In this document: positions 6,357-9,296 of the stretch, in pieces
Position numbering within the stretch: the first letter of the stretch is position 1
Layout: every line of letters starts with the position of its first letter
NCBI GenBank assembly: GCA_024278775.1
Contig: JAJRSP010000082.1
Span: 1 to 9,296, forward strand
Length of the DNA: 9,296 nt
DNA from: Planctomycetota bacterium
GTDB taxonomy: Bacteria; Planctomycetota; Phycisphaerae; UBA1845
Direction of reading: 5' to 3'
Program-made: the position numbers and the translations under genes
Notes under the pieces: model-generated
The model's database searches: none
What the model was told of the DNA's origin: nothing
The model's input: only the letters and a program-made list of their open reading frames with translations

Positions 6357-8798
6357 CTACAGAGCCCCCCACTTCTTCCTCAGTACCCACTCCGCAGTAA
6401 TTATCAATGCAAATAGCACCAATACCAACTTCGAGTCCCAAAGCGGCTCTACCAGATCATCGGGAATGAGCGCACTGCGATCTTTCAATTCATCAAACCC
6501 CGCGAGCAACTCATCCAGCTCGATCATCCGTCCACCGGTGGCCGTGGCCAGACGCTCGAGCGAATCATGGTCAGCCCGTGGGCGACGGGCCTCCAAATTG
6601 GGCGGCTCCACCCGCACCGCCACCGTCGGAGCGCGTCCCTGTCCCTGCGCAGTCAAGCTCGGTGCCGCCACCACATACTTCCCGGGACGCGGCGGCACGT
6701 ACGACGCTTCGAACACATTCATTTCACGACCGATTTCGTGTGCCGTGAGCTTGCGCAGCTCAGGACTTGACGCTTCCGATGGTGAGGCACCGTTTGTTCG
6801 AGCCGGTTGCATTGTCAGACCGATCGTATCACCCAACGCAGCCAGCAGCTTGGTGTCAGACACCTCCACGTGAATCCGAACCGCATCACCATAGCGGTAC
6901 ACCCGCTTATCCGTTCGTATCACGAACCGCCGATCCTGGGCCACACGCACACCGGGCATCAACCATCGCACCACTTGTACCCAGTAGCTGTCGTGGATCC
7001 ATTCGCCGGTGTGATAACGCCACCGCCAGGTGTCGTCCGTAGCCTGAAAGAAAATCTTGCCCGCCCCGTACCGCCCCGTCACCACAAGGGGCATGCGGCT
7101 TTCGCCCGCCCGCATTGACGGATGCTCGACCAACACCGACGTGCCGGGTTTGGCACCCAATGTTCGCGCCGTCCAGTAGAGATCGGGCAGCGAAGCGAAA
7201 AGCGCGTCACTCTCATCTCGATCGGCCGCAAAACGAAAGAGACGACTCCCCCGTCCTTCGGCCGTGAGCACCGGCTGATAGCCGCTCGATAGCGCCCGGT
7301 CATACCTCCCTACAAATTCGGGATCAATCCGAACGGGGATTAGTTTTTCCAATGGCGTTCCGAGGAATTGAAATGGAGCCGTACGCTCTCCTGCGATCAA
7401 GCCGAAACCACCACCGCGGTTGCCCACGAAATCCAACAGCATGATCATTTGCGCATCCGTCAGCCAACCGGAACGCGGGTCCACATCCCCAAAGAGGATC
7501 ACATCGTAACGATTCAGCTCTTCCGGTGTTTCCGGAAACCGGCGAATCGGCTCGGTCCCTTCCTGCACAAAACGGCCGTCAGCCTCCAGCAGTAACACGC
7601 TCAACTTCGCGGTGCGCTCCCGCAACAACGCGTTTTTCAAATACCGGTACTCGTACCTCGGGTACGCGTCCACGTAGAGAATACGCAGTTGGTCATCCAG
7701 CACGGCCACATCCACCTGACCGGTGTTGTCCTCGATGATCGCTTCGTCGGGAAGCGGCGTCGCCACAACGCGGTAGCGTTTCAATCCCTTTGATCGCGGC
7801 GTTGTGAGCAATTCCACCGACTGCGTCCTTGCGTCACCGCCTGGGCTTAGCGACACCACTTCCTCCGTCAGGGATTCACCCGTACCCTCATCCTCCAGGC
7901 GTATGACGATATTCACCGCCTCCTCCAAACCTTCCACGCGCAGCTCGGCTTCGATCGCAAGAACGTCGTTCACAAAAACCGAATCCTGCGATCGCACCGC
8001 AACCACTTGAATGTTACGGCGTGCCAGGGGGGAACCGATCCGAAGCGGATAGACGGGAATACGCCGCCCGATCGCCACATCAATCGCGCGTTGCCAATCA
8101 TTCGTCTGCGTTGATCGTCCATCCGAAGCCAAGACAATTCCGGCCAGCCGCCGCCCGCGCGCCTTTGCGATCACGGATTCGATCGCACCGGCGATGTCGG
8201 TACCCGCGCCCCGCGCCTCGGCGTGGTCAAGCGCGCTCACCAGAGCCGCCGCGTCGCCACCGCGCGGCACACGCCGATGTACTTCCGCTTGATCGGAAAA
8301 GGTGAGCAACTGCACTGCATTTTTCGAAAGCAGCCGTTTCCACGGTGCCGCATGGTCGCGACGAAGCGCCTCACTAATCAGAGAGAGACGAGAGGCATCG
8401 ACCAGTGAGGCTGGGTCCGCTACGCCGGCTCCGGCGGCGATTCTTTCGGCCAGGGACGCGTCACGATACACATCCGTTTGTGACATGCTCTGGGAAGTAT
8501 CCAGCAAAAAGGCCACATGAGAGGGCTCCACCCGGTTGCGCTGCAGCACGAGGGCCGGTTCACAGAGGATCGCCACGACTAACGCCACCGCCAGGGAGCG
8601 TATCCCGGCAAGCATCACACTCCGAGACCGTGGTAGATGCTCACGACGATACACCAACACGATCAAACTCAGGAAGAACAAGCCCGCGCAAACCAACACC
8701 CAGGCGTGCGCTTCCGTGTGCCATTTCAACAGAAGCGGCGCGTCCTTCGCCAACCGAATGTGATCGAGGTCGAGCAACCACTCGAGAATCGATATCAC
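6357..8798 (-). CDS. Membrane-anchored VWA (MIDAS) protein with glutamine-amidotransferase-like domain
   Basis: The protein has 813 residues from GTG 8798, or 814 from TTG 8801; numbers here use 8801. Two hydrophobic helices lie at about 33-51 and 63-81. A von Willebrand factor A domain follows with all three MIDAS elements: DTSQS at 101-105, the threonine of GTD at 201, and the aspartate of ASDG at 227, so metal-dependent partner binding is expected. Beta-rich sequence (about 262-370) leads to a Rossmann-like region (373-about 600; ILYVDAYPRYEYRYLKNAL, YDVILFGDVD, GGGFGLIAGE) that resembles class I glutamine amidotransferase/ThuA folds. Alanine stands in the GLIAGE elbow where a nucleophilic cysteine would sit, so it is probably not an amidotransferase. 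A further beta domain (about 620-735) and a last membrane helix (about 789-806, after EPLWDSK) put most of the protein outside the cytoplasm. The beta domain is Ig-like by inference. GAGG at 8810-8807 sits 8 nt before GTG 8798 and 5 nt before TTG 8801; I prefer GTG. The architecture is firm; the function is unknown. Confidence 0.88.
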   Translation of the reverse strand: MISILEWLLDLDHIRLAKDAPLLLKWHTEAHAWVLVCAGLFFLSLIVLVYRREHLPRSRSVMLAGIRSLAVALVVAILCEPALVLQRNRVEPSHVAFLLDTSQSMSQTDVYRDASLAERIAAGAGVADPASLVDASRLSLISEALRRDHAAPWKRLLSKNAVQLLTFSDQAEVHRRVPRGGDAAALVSALDHAEARGAGTDIAGAIESVIAKARGRRLAGIVLASDGRSTQTNDWQRAIDVAIGRRIPVYPLRIGSPLARRNIQVVAVRSQDSVFVNDVLAIEAELRVEGLEEAVNIVIRLEDEGTGESLTEEVVSLSPGGDARTQSVELLTTPRSKGLKRYRVVATPLPDEAIIEDNTGQVDVAVLDDQLRILYVDAYPRYEYRYLKNALLRERTAKLSVLLLEADGRFVQEGTEPIRRFPETPEELNRYDVILFGDVDPRSGWLTDAQMIMLLDFVGNRGGGFGLIAGERTAPFQFLGTPLEKLIPVRIDPEFVGRYDRALSSGYQPVLTAEGRGSRLFRFAADRDESDALFASLPDLYWTARTLGAKPGTSVLVEHPSMRAGESRMPLVVTGRYGAGKIFFQATDDTWRWRYHTGEWIHDSYWVQVVRWLMPGVRVAQDRRFVIRTDKRVYRYGDAVRIHVEVSDTKLLAALGDTIGLTMQPARTNGASPSEASSPELRKLTAHEIGREMNVFEASYVPPRPGKYVVAAPSLTAQGQGRAPTVAVRVEPPNLEARRPRADHDSLERLATATGGRMIELDELLAGFDELKDRSALIPDDLVEPLWDSKLVLVLFALIITAEWVLRKKWGAL

Positions 8799-8806
8799 CA
8801 AATCAT

Positions 8807-8810
8807 CCTC
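8807..8810 (-). promoter_or_regulatory. Shine-Dalgarno site of the VWA gene
   Basis: The minus strand reads GAGG here, between the upstream stop and the two adjacent possible starts. The gap is 8 nt to GTG 8798 and 5 nt to TTG 8801. An ATG at 8806 just after it is in a different frame and meets TGA after two sense codons, so it is not the start. The in-frame stop at 8825-8823 rules out a longer form. Confidence 0.6.
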
Positions 8811-8822
8811 GCTTGTGACGCG

Positions 8823-9296
8823 TCAACGCGTGCGAGTCGCATGCCTCGATTCCTGTTTGACCGGGCGAAGCCCACCGCCGTCGCGTGCAGCCGCAAACCG
8901 CATGGCCAACCACGGTTCCAACATCAATAACATAAGCACGACGTATAAGGACAGTCTTGACAACTCCGTCGCGTGCGTCGCCGTCTTTACGTTGGGATCA
9001 AGACCCGCAGCGGCTTGCGAGTGGACGGGGCATCCTGTCAATCGCGCCAACTCATCCGGTGTCATCATGTCCGTGTGAGATTCGGAAACGGCCACGTTAG
9101 CCGCACTGACCCGGTGATTCCGCCCCACCGACAGCGTGTAGAACCCAGGTTCCTTGACCGGCCCGAAGGTGGTCAACAACGAAAGCCCCGAGGACCGCAC
9201 CCCCACCTGAACCGACCGCCCCGTCGGCGTGGTCATCCGAATCGGCATCGAACTCTCCACGGCCGAAACCGGCTCCTCGATCTCTGCGCCAACGAA
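8823..9296 (-). CDS. BatA-like membrane protein, C-terminal end (5' truncated by window)
   Basis: The reading frame is open to the window edge, so the N-terminus lies outside. A GTG at 9260 is internal: 12 further codons upstream (FVGAEIEEPVSA) continue in frame. The visible 157 residues hold a beta-rich stretch (about 25-75, with PGFYTLSVGRNHRVSAANVAVSES), then a short acidic/polar linker (DMMTPDELARLTG). A single hydrophobic segment follows (LSLYVVLMLLMLEPWLAMRF, about residues 117-136), and the tail is basic. This layout matches the C-terminus of the long BatA/VWA membrane proteins of planctomycetes, in which a beta domain precedes a last membrane helix. The BatA N-terminal domain and any VWA domain cannot be seen here, so the family name rests on context and on the tail. 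The stop is TGA at 8825-8823. The next gene follows after about two dozen bases, which suggests co-transcription. Confidence 0.72.
   Translation of the reverse strand, partial: FVGAEIEEPVSAVESSMPIRMTTPTGRSVQVGVRSSGLSLLTTFGPVKEPGFYTLSVGRNHRVSAANVAVSESHTDMMTPDELARLTGCPVHSQAAAGLDPNVKTATHATELSRLSLYVVLMLLMLEPWLAMRFAAARDGGGLRPVKQESRHATRTR

Noticed and set aside
8823..9260. Complete small protein starting at GTG 9260
   Set aside because: The frame continues upstream to the window edge without a stop, and the content looks like the tail of a larger membrane protein.
1..9296. CRISPR arrays, tRNA genes, insertion sequences, attachment sites and phage genes
   Set aside because: No direct repeats with spacers, cloverleaf patterns, transposase-like frames or terminal inverted repeats were seen on either strand.

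Overview
The window is almost wall-to-wall coding. Six consecutive genes all lie on the minus strand and read from right to left: a 5'-truncated gene at the right edge, four complete genes, and a 3'-truncated gene at the left edge. Spacers are 21, 26, 94 and 6 nt, and one gene pair overlaps by 8 nt, so this looks like one operon read through. No convincing gene lies on the plus strand. There are no tRNA or rRNA genes, CRISPR arrays, mobile elements, promoters or rho-independent terminators that I can support.

The gene order and protein style point to Planctomycetota or a close relative. Clues are the moderately high G+C, a BatA/VWA/DUF4175-type membrane protein set, a squalene-cyclase-like toroid protein with a signal peptide, and an NPCBM-type secreted protein. 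I know this neighbourhood from planctomycete genomes, usually behind MoxR AAA+ ATPase and DUF58 genes. That assignment is recollection plus inference, not a search result.

In transcription order: (1) 9296-8823, C-terminal end of a BatA-like membrane protein. (2) 8798-6357, a membrane-anchored von Willebrand factor A protein with an intact MIDAS motif and a glutamine-amidotransferase-like fold that appears to lack a catalytic cysteine. (3) 6330-2845, a 1161-residue DUF4175-like protein with three N-terminal membrane helices, beta-rich domains and about 500 residues of predicted coiled coil. (4) 2750-2097, a small exported protein of unknown function with a basic linker and a distinctive C-terminal module. 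(5) 2104-1004, an exported alpha/alpha-toroid protein related to squalene-hopene cyclase and prenyltransferase repeats but without a DxDD motif. (6) 997-1, an exported protein running into an NPCBM carbohydrate-binding-like domain that is cut by the window edge.

The simplest reading is an envelope-located assembly. MoxR/Bat-type systems elsewhere couple an AAA+ ATPase to MIDAS-containing VWA proteins that act on partner proteins. Here the two membrane proteins would be followed by a long coiled-coil membrane protein and three exported accessory proteins. The biochemical job is not known to me, and this set is the best candidate in the window for an undescribed system.
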